Assembly (NCBI GenBank): GCA_937997485.1 | Contig: CALKTH010000043.1 | Location: forward strand, 1-49,840 | From: an uncultured Acidimicrobiales bacterium | GTDB taxonomy: Bacteria > Actinomycetota > Acidimicrobiia > Acidimicrobiales > SZUA-35 | Direction: 5' to 3' | DNA: 49,840 bases | Shown here: one piece after another, positions 16,480-25,517 of the stretch | Layout: the number at the start of each line of letters is the position of its first letter | How positions within the stretch are numbered: the stretch's first letter is position 1 | Made by a program: the position numbers and the translations under genes | Notes under the pieces: model-generated | What the model saw: only the letters and a program-made list of their open reading frames with translations | Database searches by the model: none | What the model was told of the DNA's origin: nothing

Positions 16480-17664
16480 TTAGCTAACGGTACGCACCAG
16501 CAACGCGTCACCCTGGCCGCCACCTCCGCAAAGCGCAGCAGCACCCACAGACACGCCCCGACGCTTCATCTCATGGAGCAGCGTGAGGGCCAAACGGTTG
16601 CCGGAAGCACCGATCGGATGGCCGAGGGCGATGGCGCCACCGTTCACGTTCACGACCTCATCACTGATGCCAAGCTCGCCCATCGATGCGAGCGCCACAG
16701 CGGCGAACGCCTCGTTCAGTTCGTAGAGCCCGATCTCACTCTGCTCCATGCCGGCGCGAGCGAGCGCCTGGTTGATCGCCTGCGAGGGTTGGGTGAGCAG
16801 CGAGGCGTCGGGCCCGGCGACCTGACCGAAACCAACGACCTCGCCGAGTGGCGTAACACCCAGCTCCTCCGCCTTGGCCTTGCTCATCACGATCGTGGCC
16901 GAGCCACCGTCGGAAATCTGCGAAGCATTGCCAGCGGTGATGTTGCCAGCCTTGTCGAAGGCTGGTCGGAGTCCGCTCAGCGACTCGGCCGTGGTTCCAG
17001 GACGCACACCCTCGTCGGTGTCGACCATGATCGGATCACCACGACGCTGCGGCACAGCAACCGGCACGATCTCTTCTTCGAACAAGCCGAGCTTCTGGGC
17101 GTTGGCCGCCCGCTCGTGCGACTGAGCCGAGAGCACGTCCTGCGGCTCACGGGCGAGGCCTGCGCTTGCCGCGTACTTCTCCGTGCCCGCACCCATGGCG
17201 CATGCATCGAAGGCGCAAAACAGTCCGTCGTACATCATCGAGTCGACCACGCTCTTGTCGCCCGCCCGGTACCCAGCACGGGCGCCAGGGAGCAAGTACG
17301 GCGCGTTGGTCATGGACTCCATGCCTCCGGCGACAACGATGTCAGCTTGACCAGTGGCGATCATTTGATCAGCCAGGGCGATCGCATTGAGGCCGGACAG
17401 GCAGACCTTGTTGATCGTGGTGGCGGGGACCGACATCGGGATCCCTGCGTTGACTGCGGCCTGGCGAGCCGTGATCTGACCGGCACCGGCCTGGAGCACC
17501 TGACCCATGATCACGTAGTCGACCTGATCGGGCGACACACCAGCCCGCTCCAACGCCGCCTTGATGGCAACGCCACCGAGATCCGTTCCCGACATCGAGG
17601 CGAACGCCCCACTCAACTTTCCGATTGGGGTGCGAGCCCCGGCGACGATGTACGACCCAGCCAT
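16480..17664 (-). CDS. Acetyl-CoA acetyltransferase (thiolase)
   Basis: A 394-residue thiolase of biosynthetic length. The acyl-accepting Cys88 lies in [11 protein letters not shown], the catalytic His in [17 protein letters not shown], and the second Cys in [24 protein letters not shown] is also diagnostic. It condenses two acetyl-CoA to acetoacetyl-CoA or works in reverse. The ATG with GGAAGGA upstream was taken as the start. The crotonyl-CoA carboxylase/reductase gene about 2.4 kb away and the thioesterase beyond it suggest a shared acyl-CoA context, although they are not in one operon. Confidence 0.94.
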   Translation of the reverse strand: MAGSYIVAGARTPIGKLSGAFASMSGTDLGGVAIKAALERAGVSPDQVDYVIMGQVLQAGAGQITARQAAVNAGIPMSVPATTINKVCLSGLNAIALADQMIATGQADIVVAGGMESMTNAPYLLPGARAGYRAGDKSVVDSMMYDGLFCAFDACAMGAGTEKYAASAGLAREPQDVLSAQSHERAANAQKLGLFEEEIVPVAVPQRRGDPIMVDTDEGVRPGTTAESLSGLRPAFDKAGNITAGNASQISDGGSATIVMSKAKAEELGVTPLGEVVGFGQVAGPDASLLTQPSQAINQALARAGMEQSEIGLYELNEAFAAVALASMGELGISDEVVNVNGGAIALGHPIGASGNRLALTLLHEMKRRGVSVGAAALCGGGGQGDALLVRTVS

Positions 17665-17722
17665 GTCAGTCCTTCCGATGGTCGTGAGGATCACGATTCG
17701 GCCTTGAGTGTGACCGAACAAA

Positions 17723-17750
17723 GGGGCAGGTGCCAACAGGCACCTGCCCC
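17723..17750 (-). terminator. 12-bp hairpin terminator after the DivIVA-domain gene
   Basis: GGGGCAGGTGCC and its complement pair perfectly around a 4-base loop. On the reverse strand it is followed by TTTGTT, as expected for an intrinsic terminator 45 bases past the stop codon. Confidence 0.8.
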
Positions 17751-17794
17751 TCAGGACATCAGGATCGTGTTCGGGTTACCGCCCGGTAGGGCGA

Positions 17795-19861
17795 TCAGTG
17801 CGGCTTGCGGGCGCCTTCGACAGCTTCCTGCATGGCCTCACGGACCAGACGAGCGAGGGCATCCTCGTTCTCGGCGGGGGTGGGCTCTTCTTCGGCGAAG
17901 CTGTCATAGGTGTCAGCGACGCCATAGCCGCCGCCGATCGACGGCGAAACGCCGACAGGCTGAGCGATCGGCACCGACACATCCTCGATGGGCTCGTACA
18001 CCGGGGCGACGGGCTCGGCAGGGATCTGCGAGACGCTGCTCCGCATGGGCAGGTCGCCAATGAACTGCTGGGCCGACTCCTCAGCGACAGGGGCCGCCTC
18101 AACCATCTCCGCCTCGGAGGCATCGACGACGTCCTCGGTCACATCTTCGTGAGCGACCTCTTCGGGCCCCTCATCGACGATCGACTCTGAAACAGCGGGC
18201 TCGTCGGCAGCCGACTCGTCAACTGTGTCGTCGTCAAGGACGGGCTCGTCCGGAATGACGGCTTCAGCCGCGTCAGCCTCGAACGATGCATCGACGAGCA
18301 CATCAGCATCAACTGCCTCGCCCTCGATGACATCTTCTCCGAAGACGGAGACTTCCACGAGCGAGTCGTCTGCAAGGTCGGCGTCGCTCTGATCGGGCGT
18401 GGCGAACATGAGGCCAGCCAGCTCGGCAGCCTCGTCGTTCACCTCGGTGTTCTCGTCAACCGCAACGTCCTCAACCGTGTCGGTCTCGATGACCTCGGCC
18501 TCAACAACATCAGCCTCAACAATGTCGGCTTCAACAATGTCGGCTTCAACAACCTCAGCTTCAACAATGTCGGCATCGATCACATCAGTGTCGATCACAT
18601 CAGCGTCAGCGTGGCTGTGAGCGAGGTCGACACCTTCGTCACCGGCATCGGCGTAGCCGAGCTCGACACTGCGACGCTCGGCTTCGGCGAGGACTTCGTT
18701 GTCCACATCGGGGCTGAGTTCGGGCATCGGATCGGCTTCGAGACGCTGGAGAGCACCATCGAGCTCGCGCTGGGCAGCCACGATGCGCTCCCGAGAAGAA
18801 ATCTCGGTGTTGCGCAGGGTCGCAATGCGTCCCTCGGCCTGTTCCATGTTCGCCCGGATCTTGGTCCGAATGATCTCTTCGGCTTCCTGACGAATGAACT
18901 CGCTCTGGGCACGTGCCTGCTCGAGCAGATCAGCGACCTGCGCCCGAACGACTTCCAGTTCAGCCCGAGCGGTTTCACGATCGGCCGTGGCGGCCTGCTC
19001 GTGGGCAAGAGCGGCTTGACGGTCGCCTTCGATCGAGGCCAAGGCCTCTTCGATCGTGCGACGACGGAGCGCTTCGATCTGTGCGTCGGCGTCACGACGG
19101 AGCTGCTCCACCTCGGCGTTCGCCTGCTGGGAGAAGGCCATCGCTTCGCTGCGGGTCTCCTCGGCGTAGGTGAGTGCCTCAATGCGGTTCTGCTCGGCGA
19201 AGGTGGCCGCTTCGCTGCGGACCTCTTCGTCGTGCGCAGCAACGGCAGCACGGAGCTCTTCGTCGTGGGCCATGGCGGCGGCACGAGTCTCCTCGGCGTA
19301 CACCTCAGCCTCGGACCGCAAGGTCTCTGCCGCCTGCTCGGCCGCTTCACGCACGGCGGTGGCTTCGGCGTCAGCCTCGGTCCGGACCGACTCTGCATGT
19401 GCTTCGGCTTCTTCACGGGAGGCGGCGGCTTCGTTCAGCGCCTCCTCACGGAAGGATGCAGCCTCGGAGCGCATCTGCTCCGCTTCGGTTGCGGCCGATG
19501 CTCGGATCTCGGCAGCGTCGGCTTCTGCACCTTCACGCAGGAAGGCAGCAGATTCCTCGGCGGAGCGGAGCAGACCAGCGATGCGGTCGCCCAGCGATCC
19601 ATACCGGTCACCGAACGCATCGTCCGCCGGCATCGCCGGCGAGCTCTGCTCCGGATCGGCGGTCACCGACTCGGCGTTGTCCGATGCATCGATCTCGTTG
19701 TGCTCGTGCTCCTCACCGCTTGGCGCGGAGACGAGACGGGTCTCGAGCTCGCGAGTGTTGTCGGCGATCTTGCGCAGAAACGCGTCGACCTCGATTTTGT
19801 CGTACCCGCGCAGGCTTGTACTGAAATCCTGCGACTCGATTTCCTCAGGGCGTAGTGCCAC
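17795..19861 (-). CDS. DivIVA-domain coiled-coil protein with acidic pentad repeats
   Basis: A 688-residue cytoplasmic protein. The first 45 residues are a DivIVA/Wag31 N-terminal domain (RPEEIESQDFSTSLRGYDK, then VDAFLRKIADN), which senses curved membrane at poles and septa. Residues of about 85-380 form a long Ala/Glu/Arg coiled coil with recurring EEA, AEE and SEA heptads. Residues of about 418-462 hold pentads of the form ADIVE, AEVVE, ADVVE, followed by a very acidic Val/Asp/Glu-rich region and a short tail. The start is GTG with AGGAGGAG upstream. It probably organises polar or septal growth, but it is much larger than Wag31 and is best seen as a divergent family member. It is transcribed alone and has a clear terminator. 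Confidence 0.85.
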   Translation of the reverse strand: MALRPEEIESQDFSTSLRGYDKIEVDAFLRKIADNTRELETRLVSAPSGEEHEHNEIDASDNAESVTADPEQSSPAMPADDAFGDRYGSLGDRIAGLLRSAEESAAFLREGAEADAAEIRASAATEAEQMRSEAASFREEALNEAAASREEAEAHAESVRTEADAEATAVREAAEQAAETLRSEAEVYAEETRAAAMAHDEELRAAVAAHDEEVRSEAATFAEQNRIEALTYAEETRSEAMAFSQQANAEVEQLRRDADAQIEALRRRTIEEALASIEGDRQAALAHEQAATADRETARAELEVVRAQVADLLEQARAQSEFIRQEAEEIIRTKIRANMEQAEGRIATLRNTEISSRERIVAAQRELDGALQRLEADPMPELSPDVDNEVLAEAERRSVELGYADAGDEGVDLAHSHADADVIDTDVIDADIVEAEVVEADIVEADIVEADVVEAEVIETDTVEDVAVDENTEVNDEAAELAGLMFATPDQSDADLADDSLVEVSVFGEDVIEGEAVDADVLVDASFEADAAEAVIPDEPVLDDDTVDESAADEPAVSESIVDEGPEEVAHEDVTEDVVDASEAEMVEAAPVAEESAQQFIGDLPMRSSVSQIPAEPVAPVYEPIEDVSVPIAQPVGVSPSIGGGYGVADTYDSFAEEEPTPAENEDALARLVREAMQEAVEGARKPH
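18476..18606 (-). repeat. 15-bp tandem repeat encoding [AT][DE][VIT][VI][DE] pentads
   Basis: Eight to nine near-identical 15-bp units encode consecutive pentapeptides such as ADIVE and AEVVE in the DivIVA-domain protein. Units differ mainly at one or two bases, which points to recent expansion. Confidence 0.85.
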
Positions 19862-20053
19862 GGTTCATCTCCTCCTGGCGTCAGAGTAGTGGTCGGCTCC
19901 ACTCCCACTCCGCTAAAGAGCGATCAGTCAGAATTGGCACCCAACGTGGCCGTTTGCCCTACCGAGGGTGGCCAAAAGGCCTAGATCGAGAGCTTCGACG
20001 CAGTGAGGTTACCCAAGGGTAACTCGCTCTTGAAGCCAATGACCGGTGGCTAC

Positions 20054-20059
20054 TACCGT
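20054..20059 (+). promoter_or_regulatory. -10 hexamer TACCGT of a leaderless promoter
   Basis: TACCGT lies six bases before the ATG of the crotonyl-CoA carboxylase/reductase gene; no Shine-Dalgarno sequence is visible. The preceding 190 bases back to the DivIVA-domain gene hold no other feature I can support. Confidence 0.6.
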
Positions 20060-20065
20060 GTCGCC

Positions 20066-21415
20066 ATGCAGAACTTCCGAGAGGCCATCGAAGCTGGCGC
20101 GTCTGGTGAGGAATTGGCCGCCATGCCGATCCCTGAGTCCTACCGAGCCGCCTTCGTGCGGCGCGATGAGGCCGACATGTTCGAAGGGGTCGAGAGCTGG
20201 GACAAGGATCCCCGCAAATCGATCCACGTTGACGACGTGCCCACCCCTGAGCTGGCTCCCGACGAGGTATTCGTCGCCAATATGGCCAGCTCCATCAACT
20301 TCAACACGGTCTGGACCTCGATCTTCGAGCCCCTCCCCACCTTCGGCTTTCTCGACCGCATGGCCCGAGACGGGGAGTGGGGTGCACGCCACGCGCTCGA
20401 CCATCACGTGATCGGTTCCGATGGCAGCGGTGTGGTGCTCCGAGTTGGAAGCGCCGTCCGCAACTGGAAGCCCGGCGATCGAGTGAACATCCACTGCAAC
20501 TACGTGGACGATCAGGACCCGACCGCACACAACGATTCGATGAAGGCCTCCAACCAGAAAATCTGGGGCTTCGAAACCAACTTTGGCGGCTTGGCCGATC
20601 TGGCCGTGGTCAAGGCCAACCAGCTGATGCCGAAGCCGGCCCACCTCTCTTGGGAAGAGTCCGCAGTCAACGCCCTGTGCGCGTCGACGAGTTACCGCAT
20701 GCTCGTCTCCGAGCATGCAGGTCAGATGAAGCAGGGCGACAGCGTGCTCATCTGGGGCGCCACCGGCGGCCTTGGCGGCTACGCCACCCAGCTCGTACTC
20801 AACGGCGGCGGCACGCCCGTCGGTGTGGTGAGCTCGCCGGAGAAGGCGCAACTGCTCAACGAGATGGGTTGCGAAGCGGTGATCGATCGCAAGGCAGAGG
20901 ACTACAAGTTCTGGAGCGATCCCCACACGCAGGACGAGAGCGAGTGGCGTCGCTTCGGCAAGACCATTCGTGGCCTCATTGGCGAGGACCCCAACATCAT
21001 CTTCGAGCACCCGGGTCGTCAGACCATGGGTGCGTCGGTGTTCGCCGTCGCCCGAGGCGGCAAGGTCGTGACCTGCGCCGCGACGTCCGGCTACATGATC
21101 GAGTACGACAACCGCCACCTCTGGATGAAGCTCAAGTCGATCGTGTCGAGCCACTTCGCCAACTACGCCGAGGCGTACGCGATGAACAAGCTGATCGACC
21201 AGGGTGCGATCCAACCGATCATGTCCGCCGTACACACGCTCGATGACTGCGGTGAGGCTGCCCTCCAGGTGCACCACAACAAGCACGAAGGCAAGCTCGG
21301 TGTGCTGTGCCTGGCCAACGAAAAAGGTCAGGGCATCACCGATCCCGAGAAGCGTGAGCGCATCGGCGAAGACAAGATCACGATGTTCCAGCGCCACGCC
21401 GCATCGATCGCCTAG
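20066..21415 (+). CDS. ccrA: Crotonyl-CoA carboxylase/reductase
   Basis: About 449 residues, a medium-chain dehydrogenase/reductase of the crotonyl-CoA carboxylase/reductase type. Diagnostic stretches are the SINFNTVW and HHVIGSDGSGVV region, IWGFETNFGG, the NADPH-binding loop WGATGGLGGYA, IIFEHPGRQTMG and IVSSHFAN. Asn in SINFN, Phe and Glu in GFET, and His in SSHFAN correspond to the CO2-pocket residues described for this enzyme. It converts crotonyl-CoA, CO2 and NADPH to ethylmalonyl-CoA, the signature step of the ethylmalonyl-CoA pathway, or supplies ethylmalonyl-CoA extender units. The shorter ATG start was chosen. No mutase or epimerase gene is adjacent. Confidence 0.9.
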   Translation: MQNFREAIEAGASGEELAAMPIPESYRAAFVRRDEADMFEGVESWDKDPRKSIHVDDVPTPELAPDEVFVANMASSINFNTVWTSIFEPLPTFGFLDRMARDGEWGARHALDHHVIGSDGSGVVLRVGSAVRNWKPGDRVNIHCNYVDDQDPTAHNDSMKASNQKIWGFETNFGGLADLAVVKANQLMPKPAHLSWEESAVNALCASTSYRMLVSEHAGQMKQGDSVLIWGATGGLGGYATQLVLNGGGTPVGVVSSPEKAQLLNEMGCEAVIDRKAEDYKFWSDPHTQDESEWRRFGKTIRGLIGEDPNIIFEHPGRQTMGASVFAVARGGKVVTCAATSGYMIEYDNRHLWMKLKSIVSSHFANYAEAYAMNKLIDQGAIQPIMSAVHTLDDCGEAALQVHHNKHEGKLGVLCLANEKGQGITDPEKRERIGEDKITMFQRHAASIA

Positions 21416-21443
21416 CCCGCAACTCGACGCACGCAATCAAGTG

Positions 21444-21467
21444 AACGGCGGCCTTCGGGCCGCCGTT
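21444..21467. terminator. 10-bp hairpin with TTCG loop between converging genes
   Basis: AACGGCGGCC and GGCCGCCGTT pair perfectly around TTCG. It lies between the stop codons of ccrA (+) and the thioesterase (-) and can act on both. Confidence 0.8.
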
Positions 21468-21484
21468 TCCGCGCCACCGCCGGG

Positions 21485-22297
21485 TCAGCGCATCCGACGG
21501 AGCAGTCCCTCCTGGGCGACCGTGGCCAGCAGCGTGCCATCGGCGTTGTGGACCGTCCCGTGGGCCACGCCTCGCGAACCCTGCAGCGACTGCAGGTGCA
21601 TATCGAACAACATCCACTCGTCGGCCTTCGGACGGCGATGGAACCAGACGGAGTGATCGAGGCTGGCTCCCATGAACTGCTCCCAGTCGTCGGTTGAGGG
21701 GTGACCGGAGCGGATGGAGTCCATCGGGATGTGGTCGCTGGCGTAGGCCAGGGCAATCGTGTGCAACCACGGATCATCGGGCAACGTTTCCGGAATCTCG
21801 ATTCGACACCATGCCGTGGCCCGACCGGGTTCGGTCTTGGCCACCATCCGCACAGGTGAGATGTCGTCCCACTCCTCGAGCTCACAATCTTCCGGCGGAG
21901 GAACGGTCGATACGTCGATCGAAGGGCGGGCGAACTCAATGTCTGGCTCATCCTTCTGGAACGATGCCGACAGATTGAAGATCGCGCCCCCGGCCTGCTT
22001 GGCCACGACGCGACGGGTGGAGAACGAGCGACCGTCGCGGATGCGGTCCACGTCGAGCACGATCGGCTTGCTCTCATCCCCCGCTCGGATGAAGTAGCCG
22101 TGGAGCGAGTGCACGTGGTGCAACGGCTGACCAGTGTCGTCGGTGGTCAACGTGCGGCGAGCAGCTTCGAGCGCTTGAGCGACGACCTGTCCTCCATAGA
22201 CCCGCTGGCGATCCTTCAACGGACTCTGAGCAAGAAACAGATCGCCAGCCAAACACTCCAGGTCGAGCAGATCGAGGAACGAGGAAGGAAGAGCCAT
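21485..22297 (-). CDS. tesB: Acyl-CoA thioesterase II (TesB family)
   Basis: A 270-residue double-hotdog thioesterase. Family landmarks are RVYGGQVVAQALEAA near the N-terminus, HSLHGYFIRAGD, DGRSFSTRRVVAKQ, the catalytic-region segments SLDHSVWFHR and DEWMLFDMHLQS, and GTLLATVAQEGLLR at the end. It hydrolyses medium- or long-chain acyl-CoA to free acid and CoA. The start was set at MALPSSF; the frame is open 46 codons further but those residues are unlike the family. It converges with ccrA and diverges from the DUF4214 protein. Confidence 0.92.
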   Translation of the reverse strand: MALPSSFLDLLDLECLAGDLFLAQSPLKDRQRVYGGQVVAQALEAARRTLTTDDTGQPLHHVHSLHGYFIRAGDESKPIVLDVDRIRDGRSFSTRRVVAKQAGGAIFNLSASFQKDEPDIEFARPSIDVSTVPPPEDCELEEWDDISPVRMVAKTEPGRATAWCRIEIPETLPDDPWLHTIALAYASDHIPMDSIRSGHPSTDDWEQFMGASLDHSVWFHRRPKADEWMLFDMHLQSLQGSRGVAHGTVHNADGTLLATVAQEGLLRRMR

Positions 22298-22495
22298 GGC
22301 TGGCAGTGTGCCGGGTGCGACCGCCGGCGTCACGCCGTGCTCCCAATAGCAAGGCTGCGAAACGGTCGTCCGCCGGGATGTCAACCTGAAGATCAGCTGA
22401 AGAGGCAAACGACGAACGATCACTACGGACCTCATCGTTGGTTGCCAACATGCCGAAGGGAGGAGGCACTTGCCGCCAACTCTCTGGAGAGTTCA

Positions 22496-25456
22496 ATGCT
22501 TCGACGCACTCTCGGCGCTGCCCTTCTTGGCAGCATCGCCCTCGCCCCATCTCTTGCACTCGCAGAACCACCAGCGAACGACAACATCGAGGACGCCGTT
22601 CCGATAGAGGTCGGTGTCGAGCTCCCCGCCGACACCCGCGAAGCGACGATCCAGGAGGGTGAAGACCACTGCAGCGACGAGCGAACGGTTTGGTACTCGT
22701 TCACCGCACCTGAGGCGGGAGACTACGTCACCTACGCAGCGGACTCGGATCACGACACCTCGATCGGCTGGAACGACGCCCTGGACCTGTCGACCGGCGA
22801 CTGCCCAGACGACTCCAACGATTCGTACGACGCGGTCGAGACTCCCATCGCCCTTGCCGAGGGCGAACAGGAATACGTGTCTCTTGCTGTCTACGAAGCA
22901 GCCGACACGGGCCTGTCGACGGTTGGCGTCGCACGAGTCGGGTCCGGTGCAGACAATTTGGCCGACGCGACACCGCTGAGCTTCGCCACAGCCAACGCCC
23001 CGTCGGCCGTCGCTGCCGTTGCGATTCCGTCCGACGCAAGCACTGAAGACGACGAACCGAGTGCATGCGGTAACGACACCTTCAATACCCAGAGCGTGTG
23101 GCTCGACTTCGTGGCGCCATCCTCGGGAACGTGGTTCCTGAGCGCCAAGTCAGAGGACAGCGTGGATCTGTCGATCTACCAAGGTTCCGCCATGAACGAG
23201 CTCCAGCTCATTCATTGCTCGACGAGTGATCGACGCGCAGTTCTCGCCGACCTCAACGAAGGCGAGACCTACCGTGTTCGAGTCGCTGTCGCCCCCTTCG
23301 ACGCGCCAACGTTCCCTGAGGCCCCGCTCCCTCGACCGGTTCCAGCGCGCCTCGCCGACGGTTCATCGGTTGTGGTGCTCCGAGCGAAGAAGGCCGCCGT
23401 GCCGTTGGCCCCGATGGCGATCTCGGGAGAGACCGCCGCCTCCGAGAGCAATGGCGACCTCGAGCTGATCACGGTGAACGGTCAGCCCACCACCTTCACC
23501 GTGAACGGCGACGCGGGAGACCTCCGAGCACTCACGCTCGGCCCTGACGGCACCTGGACCGAAGCCACCCTTCCTCGTCCGGCCGAGGCCAGCGGGAGCG
23601 TTGAAGAGTTCCGGGCCATCACCATGCCGACCGGGCGAGCCGGTGTCGCCTACCGCGATGGCGGCGATGGGTCGATTCGCTTTGCCGAGCAACTCGCCGA
23701 TGGCAGCTGGTCGGACGTGCTCGTCGATGGCGACGACTTCCTCGCTGGGAACTTCGTCGATGTGGCACTCGTGAGTGGCCAGCCTGCCGTGATGCTGTTC
23801 GACGAAGATGCCGAGGCGACGATCCTTGCTCGACGTGACGATACCGGGACGTGGACGTCTGAGACCGTTGCCGTCACCCCGGACCTCAACGTGCGAGTTG
23901 GCGCATTGGCGGTTAGTGCCGACGACACTCCGGTCCTGGCGTTTGGGAGATTTGTCCTCGACCCAGGAGGAACCACCCGTTCGCTGAGAGTCACCACAGC
24001 AACACCGGATGGCGATGCCTGGGCGATGACCCCCGTCGGGCTCAGCCTGGCTGTGGACTCTTTCGAACTGGAGATCTCACCAGCCGGCACGCCAACCATC
24101 GCTGCCCTGCCTAGCCTCATGTCCAGCTACCACCTCATCACTCCCGGACTTCCCGGCGAGGACTGGGTGATCGAGGACATGCAGGGCGGCCGCAGCCTGG
24201 CCCAGCACGCGTTCGGGTGCTCGGCTCCGCACCTCAGCTTCCCGGATGAAAAGACTCGCGTGGTGTGGATGGACTGCAACTACAGCGGCAGCCTCGCCGT
24301 GTCGGAGCGCAACGCTGAAGGACAGTGGACCACCCACGACCTCGTCGCCTACTTCGAGAATCCGACCTCACCTGACTTCCCGGGCAGCGTGACCGCCTGG
24401 TCGAGTGAGCAGTTCGGCTTCACCGAGCTGCCCAACGGCGACATCGCGATCGCCGCTGCAAACGACGACGGCCGACTGTTCTACGCCGCAGAGGCACTCA
24501 TCGCTGAAGCTGGCGAAGACATCGACTTCCGCACGACCGAGAGCGGCATGCTCGACGCCAGCGGGTCCACGGATGGGTTCGGCTCCATCGCCAACTATCA
24601 GTGGTCAGCGCCAACCGACTGCACGCTCACCGAGCCCAACGCCGCTCTCACCGGCATCAGCTGTGTGCGGGCCGGTTCGTATTCGGTGCAGCTCGCAGTC
24701 ACCGACACCGACGGCTTCGTCGATCGTGACTCGGTCACGATCGACGTGGTCGATCCTCGTCCCGCCGACGACCGCATCGCTCGGCTCTACCAGGCCGCCT
24801 TCGGACGGACGCCCGACGGCGCTGGTTTCGAATACTGGGCATCGGAGCATCGCTTGGGCGCTGCGTTCGAAGACATCGCCAATGCGTTTGTGATGTCCGA
24901 CGAGTTCGCCCAGCGATTCGGCACTGACCTCAGCGACGCCGGATTCGTGGATGCCCTCTACAACAATGTGCTGGGCCGGGATGGCGATGCGGCCGGACGG
25001 TCGTTCTGGCAGGCCCGCCTTGAAGCCGGCGCCGAACGAGCGCAGGTCCTGGCTGCCTTCGCCGACTCTCCGGAGAACATCGAGCGAACAAGCACGGTCA
25101 ACCCGCTCTCTTCCCCCGAGGCTGAAGTACTCCGGCTCTACCGGGCAGCCTTCGGGCGCTTCCCTGATGCCGACGGTTTCGCCTTCTGGGTCGGAGAGCG
25201 ATCCAACGGTGCGAGCCTGGAGTCGATTGCAGCAGACTTTGCGCTGGCGTCGGAATTCGAGCGTCGCTACGGAGCTGCACTCGACGATCGGCAGTTCCTC
25301 GATGTTCTCTACCAGAACGTCCTTGAGCGTCCCGGAGACGCTGGCGGCATCGAGTTCTGGTTGGCCGTTCTCGATGACGGCGCAACTCGGGCAGACGTGC
25401 TCCTTGCCTTCTCCGAGTCGCCCGAGAACCTCATCCGCACCGGAACCGCGAAGTAG
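22496..25456 (+). CDS. Large secreted protein with PKD-like and two DUF4214 domains
   Basis: About 986 residues. A signal peptide of about 27 residues ends in LALA-EPP. The N-terminal part looks like PPC-type beta-sandwich domains (PPANDNIEDAVPIEVG, TVWYSFTAPEAGDY), each with cysteine pairs. The middle is rich in beta strands, possibly propeller-like. A PKD-like domain is followed by two DUF4214 domains: RIARLYQAAFGRTPDGAGF, then VLRLYRAAFGRFPDADGF, with FVDALYNNVLGRDGDAAG and FLDVLYQNVLERPGDAGG. DUF4214 is found in secreted surface proteins. The ATG with GGAGAG upstream was chosen over a much longer frame that overlaps the thioesterase gene. Function is unknown, perhaps adhesion or matrix. 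Confidence 0.82.
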   Translation: MLRRTLGAALLGSIALAPSLALAEPPANDNIEDAVPIEVGVELPADTREATIQEGEDHCSDERTVWYSFTAPEAGDYVTYAADSDHDTSIGWNDALDLSTGDCPDDSNDSYDAVETPIALAEGEQEYVSLAVYEAADTGLSTVGVARVGSGADNLADATPLSFATANAPSAVAAVAIPSDASTEDDEPSACGNDTFNTQSVWLDFVAPSSGTWFLSAKSEDSVDLSIYQGSAMNELQLIHCSTSDRRAVLADLNEGETYRVRVAVAPFDAPTFPEAPLPRPVPARLADGSSVVVLRAKKAAVPLAPMAISGETAASESNGDLELITVNGQPTTFTVNGDAGDLRALTLGPDGTWTEATLPRPAEASGSVEEFRAITMPTGRAGVAYRDGGDGSIRFAEQLADGSWSDVLVDGDDFLAGNFVDVALVSGQPAVMLFDEDAEATILARRDDTGTWTSETVAVTPDLNVRVGALAVSADDTPVLAFGRFVLDPGGTTRSLRVTTATPDGDAWAMTPVGLSLAVDSFELEISPAGTPTIAALPSLMSSYHLITPGLPGEDWVIEDMQGGRSLAQHAFGCSAPHLSFPDEKTRVVWMDCNYSGSLAVSERNAEGQWTTHDLVAYFENPTSPDFPGSVTAWSSEQFGFTELPNGDIAIAAANDDGRLFYAAEALIAEAGEDIDFRTTESGMLDASGSTDGFGSIANYQWSAPTDCTLTEPNAALTGISCVRAGSYSVQLAVTDTDGFVDRDSVTIDVVDPRPADDRIARLYQAAFGRTPDGAGFEYWASEHRLGAAFEDIANAFVMSDEFAQRFGTDLSDAGFVDALYNNVLGRDGDAAGRSFWQARLEAGAERAQVLAAFADSPENIERTSTVNPLSSPEAEVLRLYRAAFGRFPDADGFAFWVGERSNGASLESIAADFALASEFERRYGAALDDRQFLDVLYQNVLERPGDAGGIEFWLAVLDDGATRADVLLAFSESPENLIRTGTAK

Positions 25457-25471
25457 CAGTTCTGCGCACGA

Positions 25472-25501
25472 GCCCCGGCCGGCGATCCGCCGGTTCGGGG
25501 C
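25472..25501 (+). terminator. GC-rich hairpin after the DUF4214 gene
   Basis: GCCCCGGCCGGCG pairs with CGCCGGTTCGGGGC around ATC with one bulge; GTTTGC follows. It lies between converging genes. Confidence 0.65.
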
Positions 25502-25517
25502 CGTTTGCAAGCGGTGA

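Noticed and set aside
18611..19855. A 414-residue forward frame opposite the DivIVA-domain gene
   Set aside because: It is a shadow of the Ala/Glu coiled-coil region (repeating Gly/Leu/Val in the other strand).
20009..21436. A 475-residue reverse frame opposite ccrA
   Set aside because: It has no recognisable motif and lies entirely over a well-supported gene, so it is a codon-use shadow.
22100..22495. A 132-codon N-terminal extension of the DUF4214 protein
   Set aside because: It overlaps the thioesterase gene on the other strand, and a signal peptide with a good ribosome site begins at 22496.
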